Shown: positions 36,082 through 48,252 of the stretch, piece by piece
How the letters are laid out: every line of letters starts with the position of its first letter
Position numbering within the stretch: position 1 is the stretch's first letter
NCBI GenBank assembly: GCA_004154925.1
Contig: QJNS01000002.1
Span: 310,001 to 374,000 of the forward strand
From: Monosporascus cannonballus
Lineage: Eukaryota; Ascomycota; Sordariomycetes; Xylariales
DNA: 64,000 nucleotides
Direction of reading: 5' to 3'
Notes under the pieces: model-generated
Database searches by the model: none
What the model saw: the letters and a program-made list of their open reading frames with translations, nothing else
Told to the model about the DNA's origin: nothing
Made by a program: the position numbers and the translations under genes

Positions 36082-37916
36082 TAACGTGCCACATCCATGA
36101 GCGCCACACACCCATAAGTGCAACACTTTTTGACACATCTTAATTACCTATCTTCAATTATCCATTTCTCAATACCAACATTATGGAACGCCTTACAAAA
36201 AAAGCAAAAATGAACCTAGCCATTCAGGCTAAAAAACGAAACCCGAAACTTAATTACAAAAAGCTTAATTCTATTTATGAAATCTTATTTTTTACCTTAG
36301 CATACCGTTTTAAAGGCAGACGCGCCCGAACCGATATTATCCTTTTCTTACAGAAATTGACGGCAACCGAAAAAAAATCGATTGTCGACCGAATCCTCGA
36401 CCTAGATACGCGAACGTTTCTTATCCGGCTTTAATACGTTAAAGATATAGCGAATTTGTTACTTACCTAACGCGTCGTAATATATATTAAAATTAACTGG
36501 ACGTCGAAACTTGTTAAACGGCAAAAAAAACTTTAAACGCGTTTAAATCGGAAAATCGATTATTAACGGGTTTTATGCAAAAGTCCAGAAACGTTTTACA
36601 AATAATTCGAGCTTATTCGAGCTATTATTACAAAATACGGCATTGCAAAAAAATATTTATAATTTCGATAAAACTAGATTTTTAATAAAACTTTTTATGG
36701 CAACTAGCATATTAATTACTAATGCTAAAAAACGTAAAAAATTTAAATAAACGTAATAAAGGAATAAAAAATAAGTTATAATTATCTAAGATATTAATTC
36801 CTAAAATTAAATTATTCCGCCATTTATTATTATGGCGGGGAAAAATTACTTTAAGTTTTAATACCGTAATAACCGATTACCAGCAGTTAATTAAAAAATT
36901 ACATTAAATAATAATAACTAAATAACAAATAAATTAAGTTAAAAATGGAATTAGCATTTCGACAAACATATACGGACGCGTACGAAAGAATCGAAACGTT
37001 TTTTTATTTTCGACGGCCACGAAAATTATTATTCGATCGAATTCGAAAAATATTACGCAAATAACGATATTATTACCTTTTGCATACTCGCGCATTTTTC
37101 TTATTGACTTTAACCTTTTAACGTATCTTATTTTTCCGTTTTAAAGCGCGTTTATTCGCTTTATATCGAAAGTTTAATACGACGCCACCATACCTATATC
37201 GCAAAAAAAGATTTCCTCGCCGGTTTTTACGACGCGTTTAAAGCTGCCATAACGTCCGACAATATCAAATCCGGATTCGCAAAAGTTGGATTTATTTCAT
37301 TCGATCTTAATAACGTTTTTTCCGAATTAAAAGTTGCTTTAATTGTACCTACGCCGATTATCTCCTCGCTTACCTTTGCCGGTTCCATTTCCCCCCCAGC
37401 GAAAACCCCTAAAACTATCCGCCAAACAATAAAATAAAAACATTATTTGGAAAAAAAAATTAAAAATTATCGAAGAAATTTGCCTATAAAAATAATTAAA
37501 TCGGTTAATTTTTTAACCGAAAGTAATCTATTACTTTTGTACGAAAATGCTCTTTTTCAGAAAAAAACTGCCCAATTATGCAAAACGAATTATATCTTAA
37601 GTAAACGTCAGAAAACCAAAAACAAACGTTTGCAAGAAAAAAAACAAGTTTTTCTAGCCCAAAAAAAGGGGTGGTAAAAAAATACAGCTAATAATAACTG
37701 AAAAAGGTCGTCGCAAAAAAGTTAAAACCAAAGAACGGAAATATGGCACTTGCGGCAAACCCGGACATAATACGCATACTTGTGAAAAAGCTATAAATAC
37801 GTCTAGCGAAAAAGAATCCGATTAGTTTAAATTGATTTGATATGTTGTTATTAAGTTATTTGGTTTGATTATTGCAAGGTGCCAAAAAGTGTTGCGCTTA
37901 TGGGTGTGGGACGTTA
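36082..37916 (+). mobile_element. pogo/Fot1-type DNA transposon, copy 4 (best kept)
   Basis: The 1,831-bp element at 36,084-37,914 has TA duplications at 36,082-36,083 and 37,915-37,916. Terminal inverted repeats carry CACACCCATAAG(T/C)GCAACACTTTTT; the left arm has about 17 extra bases. It is the least damaged of four copies and lies in the 5' LTR of C. Confidence 0.92.
36183..37850 (+). pseudogene. pogo/Fot1-type transposase, broken
   Basis: Open from ATG 36,183 to 36,434: residues 1-60 hold a helix-turn-helix typical of the family (MERLTKKAKMNLAIQAK, SIYEILFFTL), followed by RKLT-like text and RILDLDTRTF. Stops then appear. In the frame from about 37,012 the DDE C-terminal half is readable: FDGHENYYSIEFEKYY, NNDIITFCILAHFSY, stop, L, stop, PFNVSYF, then KKDFLAGFYDAFKAAITSDNIKSGF, with few further stops until 37,435. 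The last open piece (37,447-37,677) is lysine-rich, as in Fot1 tails. It would cut and paste the element at TA sites; it cannot be made from this copy. Confidence 0.88.
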
Positions 37917-38269
37917 ACGGCTAAATATTTTAATTAATTATTAAATATTAATTATACGGATTTATATTAATAAAAATATCGTAAAACCTTATAATCATAC
38001 AATAACTTAATTACGTTTTTTAATATTAAAAACGCAAAAACGTACTACAAAAAATTAATATTAATAAATATTATAAATTAAAATTATTTAAATTATTACC
38101 TATAAGTTAACAAACCGGCTTACTAACTTACTACTAATAAGTTAACAATCCGGCTCACTGGCTTACCACCAGTAAGTTTATGATCTATCACGTGACCTGC
38201 CCCATCGCGCACTTGTAGTTGGGTCATGATAGACCGTTTCTGGAGACCGTGGCTCGTTGGGCCATGACA

Positions 38270-38605
38270 TATAAGGTGGATTAGGGTGTCCAAACCCCAA
38301 TTGGGTGCATCAGCCAGTTCGGCGCCACTTCGGCGACACACCGGAGGCAGGGTTCGATCCCCACAGGTGCGCCTACAGGCTAAAGAGAGCTAGAAGGCAG
38401 ACCGAAAAGATTTCAACCGCTTGCGCTCGGCGGGTAGTCGGCGCGAAGGGTCCGACCGCGTTATGTGCTCACAGGGCCCAGTAAAACCTTGGGGATTCAA
38501 TACCTTATCTAATCCTGAAGTCGGGACGATTTCACTAAAAAGGGAGGAGTAATTGTAATAATATGCACAGCTAATCCTTATAAGGTGGATTAGGGTGTTC
38601 AAACT
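38270..38605 (+). repeat. repeat R with tRNA-like promoter boxes
   Basis: The 29,655-29,681 flank of C joins here and gives a first unit start (ATATGCACAGCTAGTCC plus TTATAAGGTGGATTAGG). The same words recur at 38,549-38,600, about 275 bp on, so R is a head-to-tail repeat with a truncated second unit. A B box (GGTTCGATCCC, 38,351-38,361) and an A-box-like CAGCCAGTTCGG (38,311-38,322) suggest tRNA ancestry, as in SINEs. T-arm pairing is only 3 bp. It is largely free of RIP. Confidence 0.55.
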
Positions 38606-39055
38606 CCAAATGAGATTTGGAATTGCTAAGCTTTTTGTCTTATAATTAACGTCGTACCTTCGCTTATATTATAGTATTTATATTATAGATACGAATTAAT
38701 TATCTTAATGTTGTTACATAAAACAGAAATTTATATATTAGTTATAATATCGAAAACCAATTTTTTAAAGCTTAATATAACTTTAAGAAATATCTTATAT
38801 TATATTAAATACAATTTCTTTAAACTTTTCGTGTATTTTAAAGATAATTATGAAGAATTTCTAAAATAAGAAAAATCGTTCAAAATAAAACAAAGATTCT
38901 GTTAAATAAAATTATTAAAAGCTTATAACATTTAAAGAATTATTTAGTAATTCATTTCAAAATGCGCACTTAAAACATATTATTACCGCGTTATAAGATT
39001 AAAATATTTTGTCGAATATTTAAAGTATAAAAGTTGTAAAAAGCTTTAAACGCTT
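38606..39055. other. unassigned AT-rich sequence
   Basis: No frames or repeats recognised. The first 40 bases continue the second R unit with increasing divergence. Confidence 0.3.
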
Positions 39056-39200
39056 AAAGGCAGCCCTAAAATAGCTCAATAGTAAAGTGGCTCCTGTTTG
39101 GTAGGCCGCAGAAATAGCAAAGTAATTTAAGATCAAAAACATCAATTAATAGGCTCCGAATAAGATAAATTAAAATCTTTTACAGGCGGCTTCGCCTTTA
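39056..39200 (+). repeat. second tRNA-like head, RIP-altered (possible SINE)
   Basis: It contains TAGCTCAATAGTAAAGTGG (39,072-39,090), which is the A-box region TAGCTCAGTGGTAGAGTGG with G-to-A changes, and AATTTAAGATC (39,124-39,134) in B-box position. It is less AT-rich than its flanks. No target duplication was found. It is not clearly related to the insertion at 24,402 beyond the A box. Confidence 0.4.
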
Positions 39201-40090
39201 TTAATACAAGTTCTTTAAAAACGTTAGATATTTATAAAGTTTTTAGCTAGTCTTTAGATATATTTGAAATATGGACTTTTTTTTAATTTAATTAAGTATT
39301 AATATAGGTCGTTATATTTTTGTATATAGAATTCCGTTTACATTTACTTTATTCTTTCCAATATGTGCCTTAAATATATCCTCTATTAACTGCAATTCAA
39401 AAACTGAAATATTTAGATAAAGTTTAAATTTCAAGCAATATATTTAATTCCTAATTATTTTCAACTCTCGTCTTAAAAGTCTAATATAATCTGATATTTT
39501 TAAATCGATCATTTTAAGTAACAGACTCGTTTAAAAGGTTTAATTAGCAAAGAAACTATATCTTTCTTTAAAAAATTAATTCTTTTAATCTTTTATTAGT
39601 GGATATAACTATCGATATATCTTAAAGGGCAATTTATAAATTAAAACCATATTTATAGTAGTGTATTATTTGAAAATAAAATGATTATATTCAAAATTTA
39701 CTTGTTATATCGCTAATGTGTTAATTATCTCAGCTAGTTCAAGTTTTTTGAACTCGTTTCGATGTACTAATGTATTATTTTTTTCATTAATTAAATGCCG
39801 TATACTCCAAAACCAACTATCAAGGCCTCCGTTAAAATTGTGCGAAAAATAAGCTCGTTCTGGATATCGACATTTAAATTAACCTATTAATAAAATCAAT
39901 GCAAATAACAGCTTATATATATCTAAATTAAGTTCTATTAACATGAAACTTTAAATACGCGTTAAATATAATTTAATATAGATGTAGGAAACATTTTCTG
40001 TTTTTGTTGGGATAGCAATTGCAGTTAATATAACTGAATTAAGGTTTGGAAAATGGGCCACCCCGACGATCTTAAGATCTAGGAAATACA
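39201..40090. other. unassigned AT-rich sequence
   Basis: No reading frame, LTR or transposon end seen. Composition becomes balanced from about 40,040, where the D-associated block starts. Confidence 0.3.
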
Positions 40091-40097
40091 CGACCGC

Positions 40098-40243
40098 AAC
40101 GCCCTTATGGCTGCGATAGCACAATTACCGGTCGTATTATTGTGCACCGGACTGCCTTAGTATATTTTATATGGAAAAAACCCGTATATCAAATTTTTTG
40201 GCCGTAAGGGTTATGGTTGTTATGTCGCAGCCATGAGGGCGTT
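40098..40243. repeat. hairpin/MITE-like inverted repeat
   Basis: The arms are AACGCCCTTATGGCTGCG (40,098-40,115, extending to 40,124) and, reversed, AACGCCCTCATGGCTGCG (40,243-40,226, extending to 40,220). They are about 24 nt each, with 98 bp between. Composition is little altered. The right arm also belongs to repeat D by alignment with the DNA left of 24,387. No target duplication is evident. Confidence 0.55.
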
Positions 40244-40640
40244 CCGAATGAAAGGTCTGCTCAGAACGAGAATTTCAACATATTTTCTGAATATCTCCGC
40301 CAAATTAACCCTGATTGAAAAGTTTTATATATGGTTAAAAACCTTTTTAATGCTATATATCATGCTGTTTTCTACCACTTTATAAATATTTTTATTGATA
40401 TTATATTTTGGATTTTTGCAAAAAACTTTTTAAAAAATTATATAGAACGGCCTGGAAAGAGCCTAAAAATTTACAATTTACCACCAGCCTCTATTTTGGA
40501 GGCTTTGTGTTTTTATGGGTATTTTTGTAAATATTTTATGGGTCGATATACAAAATACAAATTTTAAACGCCCTAGCCACAAATTGCATTGCAGGCGCAG
40601 CTACAACTTTCAAAATAGAGCCTGATTTTAATAAGGCAAT
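40200..40640 (+). repeat. repeat D, copy 2
   Basis: It is colinear with copy 1 once the SINE-like insertion and Fot1 copy 3 are removed there. It holds the inner inverted repeat CAGCCTCTATTTTGGAGG (40,485) against CTTTCAAAATAGAGCCTG (40,607). A 78-codon open frame (40,331-40,567) has no counterpart in copy 1 and is hydrophobic by base composition only. Confidence 0.65.
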
Positions 40641-41231
40641 TTATAAATGTTAATTATTACGGAAGAATTAAAATAATGACAGTAATAATAATTTTGGAGT
40701 TATACCAACTGATTACAAATATAGTAACGAAGGTATAATTAGCGTTAACATAATCCGATTTTGAATATCTTTAAATAATTATAAATGAAACTAAAAGGGA
40801 AATAAAAATAAATGCGTCATAAAATAAAAAACCACATACAGGCAAAAGATTAAATATATTGGCCTTTTTAAAAAGGAAAATTATTTTTTTAGCTTTAAAA
40901 ATATTTAAACGAAATCACGAAGTTAAAAGTTCAACCTTAAATATATTTGTTCATAAGAAAGCTATTATAGAGATTTTAGAAAGTAATTTTAAATTCAAGC
41001 TTTCTTTAAAGAATGAACTTTCCTTTATCTTTTATATTTTTTTAACCGAAATAAGAGCAAATAGCGTGTAAGTTCGTACGGAATAGAATAAAATAAAAAC
41101 AGAAAATACTTAAATTAACAATATAAAAAAACGTTAAAGATGGAAATAATAACAGTTTAAATATGTATCTAATTATATAAAAAGACTGTTCTAAATTCTG
41201 AAAATATCTAAGAATCTGCCAAAACGTTTAT
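40641..41231. other. unassigned AT-rich sequence left of A2
   Basis: The open stretch 40,859-41,071 gives a lysine-rich peptide with no known match. With A2 removed this joins 48,464 onward. Confidence 0.3.
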
Positions 41232-41236
41232 AAAAG

Positions 41237-41442
41237 TGTAAGATAATAGATAGCTCTGAGCTAGGTGAGATAATCTCCGACCAGTCGTAAAGCAGATTTT
41301 AAGAAATAAATGTATTAGGTTACTTCCATCTGGCGTTTTTTATTAACTGCTAAATAATGGATTTATATTAATAAGTAGGTCGGTAGCTAATCGGTAGCTA
41401 ATTAGTTACCAGCTTTATTTTCATAGGGGCTATATTTTTATA
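41237..41442 (-). repeat. 3' LTR of A2 (206 bp)
   Basis: The plus strand starts TGTAAGATAATAGATAG and ends TATATTTTTATA. It pairs with 48,253-48,458. Confidence 0.92.
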
Positions 41443-41459
41443 ATTATTCCCTCTTTTTA

Positions 41460-43060
41460 AGCTAGTAATTCTTAATAGCATTATTATTAATTTGATATAA
41501 TACGTTTTGTAAATCTAATTGTGTATATTTGCCGACATTATATTATTATATTATATTTTAAATAATGGATATAATAATTAATATATATTGTATTATATAA
41601 TTCATTATATTCCGCTTAATTCCTTATTATAATCCGTTTTTAACCTTATTTTATTTACCTTTTGTTTTCCTTTTCGCGCCCATATCTTTATTTTTTTTAC
41701 GTACGCGTTTTGTTCGGTTTTGCGTTTTCTTTTATTTCTATTTCGCCTTTTCTATTTATTTTACATATTATCTTTATTTGCTATATTTTTTTTCAAAAAG
41801 AGGTTTAAAAAAATAATATTTTAATATTAAGAAAAATTAAAATTTCCTTTAACGTTATCTTTTCGATATCAACATTAAAATAAATATTAGTTATATTACG
41901 GGTAATAATAAATAGTAATATATTTACGTAATATAACGTTATTTCGATTACCGTATGGTTTACATTTAAATTCTAGACGCCTTAAATTGCAGTATAACTA
42001 ATTATTATTAAAAAAGAATTTTGCGTAATATATAATTAATCTTAATATTATTTATATTATTATTTAATTTCCGTTTAAATTTTAATCGTTTTTAAAAATA
42101 CCGTCTAAACGGTTTTTTAATTTTGTAGCGATAATTAGAAATTAATGAACAAATTCGAAACAGTTCATATTATAAGCATTTAATACGAACGTTCTAATGC
42201 AATTGCGGTCGGTCGTTAATTTAACGTGTTTTGACGAAACCGAATTCGCCTTTAACGCGGTTATTATTAAGGAATACTATTTTCTTAATGCAATTAAAAT
42301 CGATTTCCACTTATTTATTATGGCTACAAAAATCTAATTTTAACGCCGTTTTATAAATTTGCAAATTTAAATCTTTTTTATAAATATTACGATTTCTTTT
42401 TATTATTCCATAACTAAGTTCCGATTTGGCGCAATTTTAAAATATCCCTATAAATAAAGCGATTTCGAAAGCCGTTTTGCCGTTATGCTTTTTATTTACA
42501 AATATTTTCCGCCCGTTCTTTAACGTTTTAACGAAACTTTAATATTTATTAATAGTTGTAATGAAAAACTGGCTTTACCTAGCAAAATTATAATTAAACC
42601 CAAATATATTAAGCGTTTTAAGGATAACGTTTTATTTTCGACTAATAATAAATTGTATTCCGGTTATTTAGGCCTTATTTTTCGTAAAAAGATAAAACGT
42701 TTTTAAATTCTTTTCCGTGTTTTACGTCTAAAGAATTTAATAAATATACTTGTTTTTGCTATTGTATATTTTCTAATTATTTTCCGATATTTTTGTATTA
42801 ACATTTTTAATATGTTTATTAAAGTTTAATTAACGTAATGTTTAATAATTAAATATAATTTTGTTTTCGAAATAAAGGTTTAATTTTTTTTATATTTTTT
42901 GTATGTTTCCGATCGGTATATTATAGAGTAATTACTTGCCAAAAATTTTAAAATAATTATATAATTAAATAAAATTTTAATATTATTATTTTAGTTTGGC
43001 TTAAAATTATTTTTTATAATTTTAATAATTAATAAGTAATTAATTTCCGACCCTGTTGTT
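41460..43060 (-). pseudogene. A2 downstream region of unknown function
   Basis: Counterpart of 9,300-10,880 in A1. Minus-strand pieces include SLIITALKANSVSSKHVKL and DRNCIRTFVLNAYNMNCFEF near 42,250-42,170, KPYGNRNNVILRKY near 41,950, and RKGKQKVNKIRLKTDYNKEL near 41,680-41,640. The lysine-rich end falls about 200 bp before the LTR. I recognise no domain. Confidence 0.6.
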
Positions 43061-43079
43061 ATTAGTTTGGAATTTTTAA

Positions 43080-43260
43080 ATCGTTTTATTTTTTATATAC
43101 GTACGTAACTTTTTTTGTAAGGCTGTAATATTTTAAATGTATATTCGAAATATTGTTAGGGCTTATACATTTTATATTTAATAGATTAATTTTCTTATTT
43201 AATTAAATTTTTGCATTATTTTCAGTTATTTCGATACCGGACGATATCCTTTATTACCCA
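43080..43260 (-). pseudogene. A2 chromodomain, degraded
   Basis: The minus strand reads YLIK, ENQSIKYKM, KP, then QYFEYTFKIL, aligning with the A1 chromodomain at 9,126-9,240. Tryptophans are lost. Confidence 0.65.
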
Positions 43261-43499
43261 TTTTTCTTATTCCTTTATTAAGTCCGGTAACGCTATTTGG
43301 ACGTTGTTCGGTTTTTAATTATATTACGGTTTTAATAAAAATTTTAAAAATTTATTATATATTGGTTAGGATTTAGTAAAAAGGATTATATAATATATTT
43401 AAAAACCTATTCCGTTTTTAATCAGAACTTGAATGTAAATAAATATATGTTTTTTATTTTTAAATTATAAATATTGAATTAATAAATTTACTTATTATC

Positions 43500-44200
43500 T
43501 TAATTAAAATTCTATAAACATTTAACGTTAATCATAATACTTTTTCTTAATTGTCGTTATTTTTTGCTAATATTTATATATTATTTAACGAATAACCAAT
43601 ACTTTTTAAGCCGTTTTTTAATTCCTTATATTTATTTTTTGAAATTTTATAAAAATATTTTAATATCCTTAAATAATATTTTTCTGAGGTTTAGAACAAA
43701 TAACGGCCTATAAATATATTCTGCATATTGTTATATATAGCTTCCGTATTTTATAATACTTTTATGTAATTACTTTAATATTTATTAATATTATTACGGA
43801 AACAATAATTTAAAATTTAATAAATATGTTCAGTCTATTTATGGGTTTACGAATAATATATTATCGATATTTATTATTTTATTTTTCGTTTTATATAAAA
43901 TTCCGTCCAAAATTAATTCGTTAATAACTTATTTTTATTGTTAATAATTCCGATTGGCATACCGAATTTAAATTTAACCTTATTATAAAATAATCGGGTT
44001 AATTTAATTACAATTACGGTTTCAACGGTAAGAGTATATACTTTTAATTTTGTAAAACGGTTGACGATTACCAAAATTACGTCGTACTTTAACCTATTTA
44101 AATTTAGGCTTTTAGGAAATCCCGTAATAAAAATTCACCAAATTTCTTCAAGAAGTTACTTAAATAATGGTAAAGGTTATAATTATCTATATTGTTAATA
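43500..44200 (-). pseudogene. A2 integrase core, degraded
   Basis: Minus-strand text LNRLKYDVILVIVNRFTKLKV near 44,090-44,030 is the first catalytic block (family VIVDRFTK), with Asp changed to Asn by G-to-A. The matching A1 piece reads LNRLKYDTTLVIIDRFTK, so the two copies lost different sites. Confidence 0.85.
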
Positions 44201-45589
44201 GGATAACTTTATTTTGCCCTAAAAATTTGAATATTATTTAATATATTTTCGGATATCGTTTACTATATATTCTCAAGATAATTCTTTTGCTTTTAATTGT
44301 AATACATATATACATTTTATATATTTTACCCTTAAATTATTATGATATTAATTAATTACTTATTTCCTTAAAACATTTTATAATAAAATTCGGAATTTAT
44401 CCCGATAATATAAGGTTTTATTTAAATCTAGAAAGTCTTTTTTTAATTTCGATTTAACGTCCAATTATCCGGATTAACCTTATAATATTTAAATCTTTAA
44501 TTTATAATTTCCGAATTTAATCGTAAATTTATTAAAGATAACTTTATTTAAAATACTCTTTCGTTTTTCAAAGTTTTTTTTATTAAAAAACGTAAAATGT
44601 ATTAATTATAAATAATATTTTTAACCTTAATTTCGTTTTTTTTAAGATTTTTCAAAATCCGATCGTAATATAATTATAATTTACGGTTATTATTATTTAA
44701 TTATTAATCATCTTATTAGTATAATTCGTACTAATATTATTATTTATAAGTAATAAATTTAATATATATATAATACCTTATGTTTTGGAAACTTTTTATA
44801 ATCGTGTAACGAAATTTCTCCGTTTTTTTTATGCGGATAATAATCATTTAAACTTCCTTTATTTAAAATATATCTAGCAATTTTATAAAAAACGAATTTT
44901 GCATTTTTTTATAAAGCCTGTTACCTTTTTATAATACCGTAAATCGTATTATATATTTATAATTATTTTTCGTAGGTTTTCCGGTATATTATTCGTAAAT
45001 CCGAATCTGTTAAATAATATAAGAATTACGTTTTTATACGTAATCTCTCTTAATATATAATCCGAGGGTTTAAATAATTTATCTGCCGAATTAACGGCAT
45101 CCTCTTAGTATTAGATTTTAAAATTAAGTTACGTAAAATAATAAATTTATCGGATTAACCTTTTTTGAGGTTATATACCGGCATTTTTATTATATTTTGT
45201 AACGTTATATATTCGGTAAATATTAAAAAATATTTTTACGTATCCTTAAGGTATTACCGTTAATATTTTAAGCTTTTTATAATTGGTAATCATTTGTATT
45301 ACCTTATAACCCATTTTTTTCAGTTAAACTTAATTTTTATAAATAATATATAATTAAGCATTAATACTTTTTATATTTTTATAAAAATATCCTTAATATA
45401 ATTGTTATTGAAACGTTTATTTTAAGTCTGGTATTTTTGACGTTATTTTAATATCAAAAAATAATCGTTAATTTAAAAATATTTTTAAAATTTCGTAATA
45501 CATTTTTAACCTTTTCGGATTATCGAAATTCCGTTATTTTTTCTTTGCTTTACGCTTTTTTAAAAAAACTTAATAACAAATTCGGTAAT

Positions 45590-46090
45590 ACATAAATAAT
45601 AAGCGATAAATTTCCGATAAAAATTCGCATATGCCAAAAATGCTTAAATATTATAAATTAATTTTGACTTAAACCATTTTTTAATATTATTAACCCCTCG
45701 GCAATCCATTTTTAAACCGTCGGTATTAATTATACATCTTAAAATGTTTTTAAACAAATTCATATTTAAAGGTTTTAATAAATAATTATATGATATAAAT
45801 ATATTAGATATATATAGGTAATGCGTTAATAAAGCTAAATGATATAACGGTATATTTAAATTATCCGTATTGCATTCGGAAAATAATTTTTTATTAATTG
45901 TCTCTTTTAATTTTAATGCGATAATACGCATTTTTAAACTTAATTTTCGAAAATACATTAATTCACCTTCAGGAATTTCATTATTTTTAAAATTAAAAAT
46001 AAAAAATATTAGTTTTTTATCGTTATCCGATTTAACTTTTTATAATCGACGCATAACCGGAAACTGCCGTCCTTTTTAAATATAAATAAT
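45590..46090 (-). pseudogene. A2 reverse transcriptase, degraded
   Basis: Minus-strand landmarks: [21 protein letters not shown] at 46,075-46,010, nearly intact, then IINTDGLKMD near 45,735-45,705, then FLAYANFYRKFIAY near 45,640-45,600. A 104-codon open frame covers the middle. These fix RT and its connection to RNase H. Confidence 0.88.
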
Positions 46091-48129
46091 ATTAATACCT
46101 TTACATTCGTTTTCAAATAACGTAGCCGGCTTATTTTTAGATTTTTTCGGCTATATTTTTTCAATATTGTTTTTTAAATTTCCGAAATAAGGTAAATTAA
46201 GGCGAATAAAAACGTTTTCTCTGGAATCAAAATCTTTATATATTTTGCCTTTAATAATTAAAATATCTTTTTTATTATCTTTTCGAAATATATTTACTGG
46301 AAATTCTTTAGGCATATAAAAAGTCGGTTCATTTTCGTTTTTATTATTTCCTAAATTCCGATATCTTGAACATTTCGGCTAAACTTATTAAATTAATAAT
46401 ATAAATTTCCTTACCGAAAAAAGTTTAATTCGTAATCTTTTATTTGTTAACCTTTTATAACGATCCGTATAATTATTAATATTTAGCTATATTTTACAAA
46501 ATCCTTAATTTATTTAATTCGGGTTTAAATAATACAAAATCGGGTATTTTCGATTACAGTATATTGTAAAATAAATTTACGTAAATTTTTATTCGTTTTT
46601 GTTATTATTTATTATATTAATAAAAATTTTGTAATCCACATAATACTTGACGTATACGTCGTTAACGTCGATAAAGCCCGGAATATTTACGGAAATTAAT
46701 TAAAAATTAAGTTTTTTCGCTAATCTTTTGCTTATAATATTTACTTATGTTTCGGTATCCATATTTATTTGTACCGCCATATTCTCCGTATTTTTTAAAT
46801 ACATACCTCTTTTTAAAGGACGACTTTATTTTAACCATTTTGTAATTATTAGCCGAAATAAATTAAATGTATACGCTTATTCCGGCTTTTGTTTGGTTTT
46901 ATATCTAAGGATTAATTTAATTTATCGTTATATATTGTAACATTTTACACGGTTTTCGGAAGTCGGTTTCCGTATAACCGGGATAATACGGTTTTCGTAA
47001 TATTTTTAATATTAATTTACGTTTTTATAATTTAATTTTTTATAATTGTAATATTTAAATCGGCCCTTGTGAAAATGAAAAGTATTAAATTATATCGATT
47101 TATTTTGATTAAAATTAAATTGGCGATTATTTATCTTCCGAATATAAAAATGCTCGTAATTTCCATTATTTTTACGTAACGTTTTTAATTTGTTTTAAAA
47201 ATTTGTTTTTCCGAAAACGTTAAAATAAAATGGTTTATCCTTATTAATACCTCTAGCAGAAAATAATCGGTTTTTTTCGTTTTTTGAAGTGTCGTAATAA
47301 CGTTTTATTTTATTTATTATATTAATAATTTATTTTAATTTAACGTTTTTTCGTAATATCGTATTTAGTACACTTAATATCAATTTATAAAAATAATTAA
47401 AAATGAAATGTTTATTATTTTAATCGTTTTCCGGATTAAGGGTATTTATAAACTTTATTCTATAAATCAAAAACTTTTATTTAACGTAAAGGTTTAACGG
47501 CGATTAATCGGATTATTATTGCGATTCGGTAAATTTTTCCGTATATGTTTTATTGAAAAAAGTAGGATTTACGTAATTTTTTTAATAAATATTTATAAAT
47601 TTTTTATTTTTAAATTTGTTTCGTAATAAAAACGTCTATATAACCTATAACCCATTAAATATAAATAAAAATATTTTTCTTTAACTTTTTGGCATAAATT
47701 TCCTTAATAACCTTTATTTAATCTTTTTTAATTAACGTATGTTCGGAAAATATCAGATAATTATAACGCAGTATTTGTTTATCGCCTTTAGGTTTTTACG
47801 ATAATATAGCAATTAATTAATAAAGCTTTATTTTTTTAACTTATGCCATTATTTATTATTCGACCAATTATCGTAATAATTCTAAATGTTATTTATTTTA
47901 TTAACGAATAAATTTTAAAATTTAATTATTATTAAGGGGTTTAACCCTTTTTTTATTTTGAATTCGAGGCCGCGTTTGTTATATTACGCCCGTTTTTTAA
48001 CCGTTTAATTAACGGTTATCGGGATATATTTTTATTATATATTTAATGTATTTCGGCATCCCCGGAATTATAATCCTTTGCCTGTTAAAGCTCCGTTATA
48101 AGTTTTTTCGTTTATATCCGTACCGTGAT

Positions 48130-48237
48130 TGATCATTTGTCGATTGGGTTCCGATTGGCGATTTTTTCGACTGGTAACTTAGATTCGTTTTGCAGTCGGC
48201 GAATTCTGCTTCTGGTAATTATTACGTTATTCTCCAT
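48130..48237 (-). pseudogene. A2 gag start
   Basis: The ATG at 48,237 opens 34 codons (MENNVIITRSRIRRLQNESK, then PVEKIANRNPIDK) before a stop. It lies 15 nt downstream of the LTR end. A1 starts MKNNAI at the same spot. It is the N-terminus of the structural gag protein. Confidence 0.75.
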
Positions 48238-48252
48238 GGTAAATGGAAAAAT

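Larger units (their letters stand above)
36080..38269 (-). repeat. 5' LTR of C, split by Fot1 copy 4
   Basis: The LTR consists of TATA at 36,080-36,083 plus 37,917-38,269 (357 bp in all). The DNA transposon entered at the TA only 4 nt from the LTR edge; removing it restores TATAACGGCTAAAT, the RIP form of TGTGACGGCTAGGC at 29,682. The outer part (38,100-38,269) is little altered. Confidence 0.87.
29677..38274 (-). mobile_element. Chromovirus family C, full-length, with TSD
   Basis: It occupies 29,682-38,269 on the minus strand, flanked by TATAA at 29,677-29,681 and 38,270-38,274. Removing the nested Fot1 copy leaves about 6.75 kb. Order on the minus strand: 5' LTR, leader like that of B, gag region, RT, integrase, chromodomain, polypurine tract, 3' LTR. 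It landed in repeat R, whose two halves join across the TSD. Its leader, R-U5 ends and polypurine tract match family B, so B and C are sister families. Confidence 0.9.
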
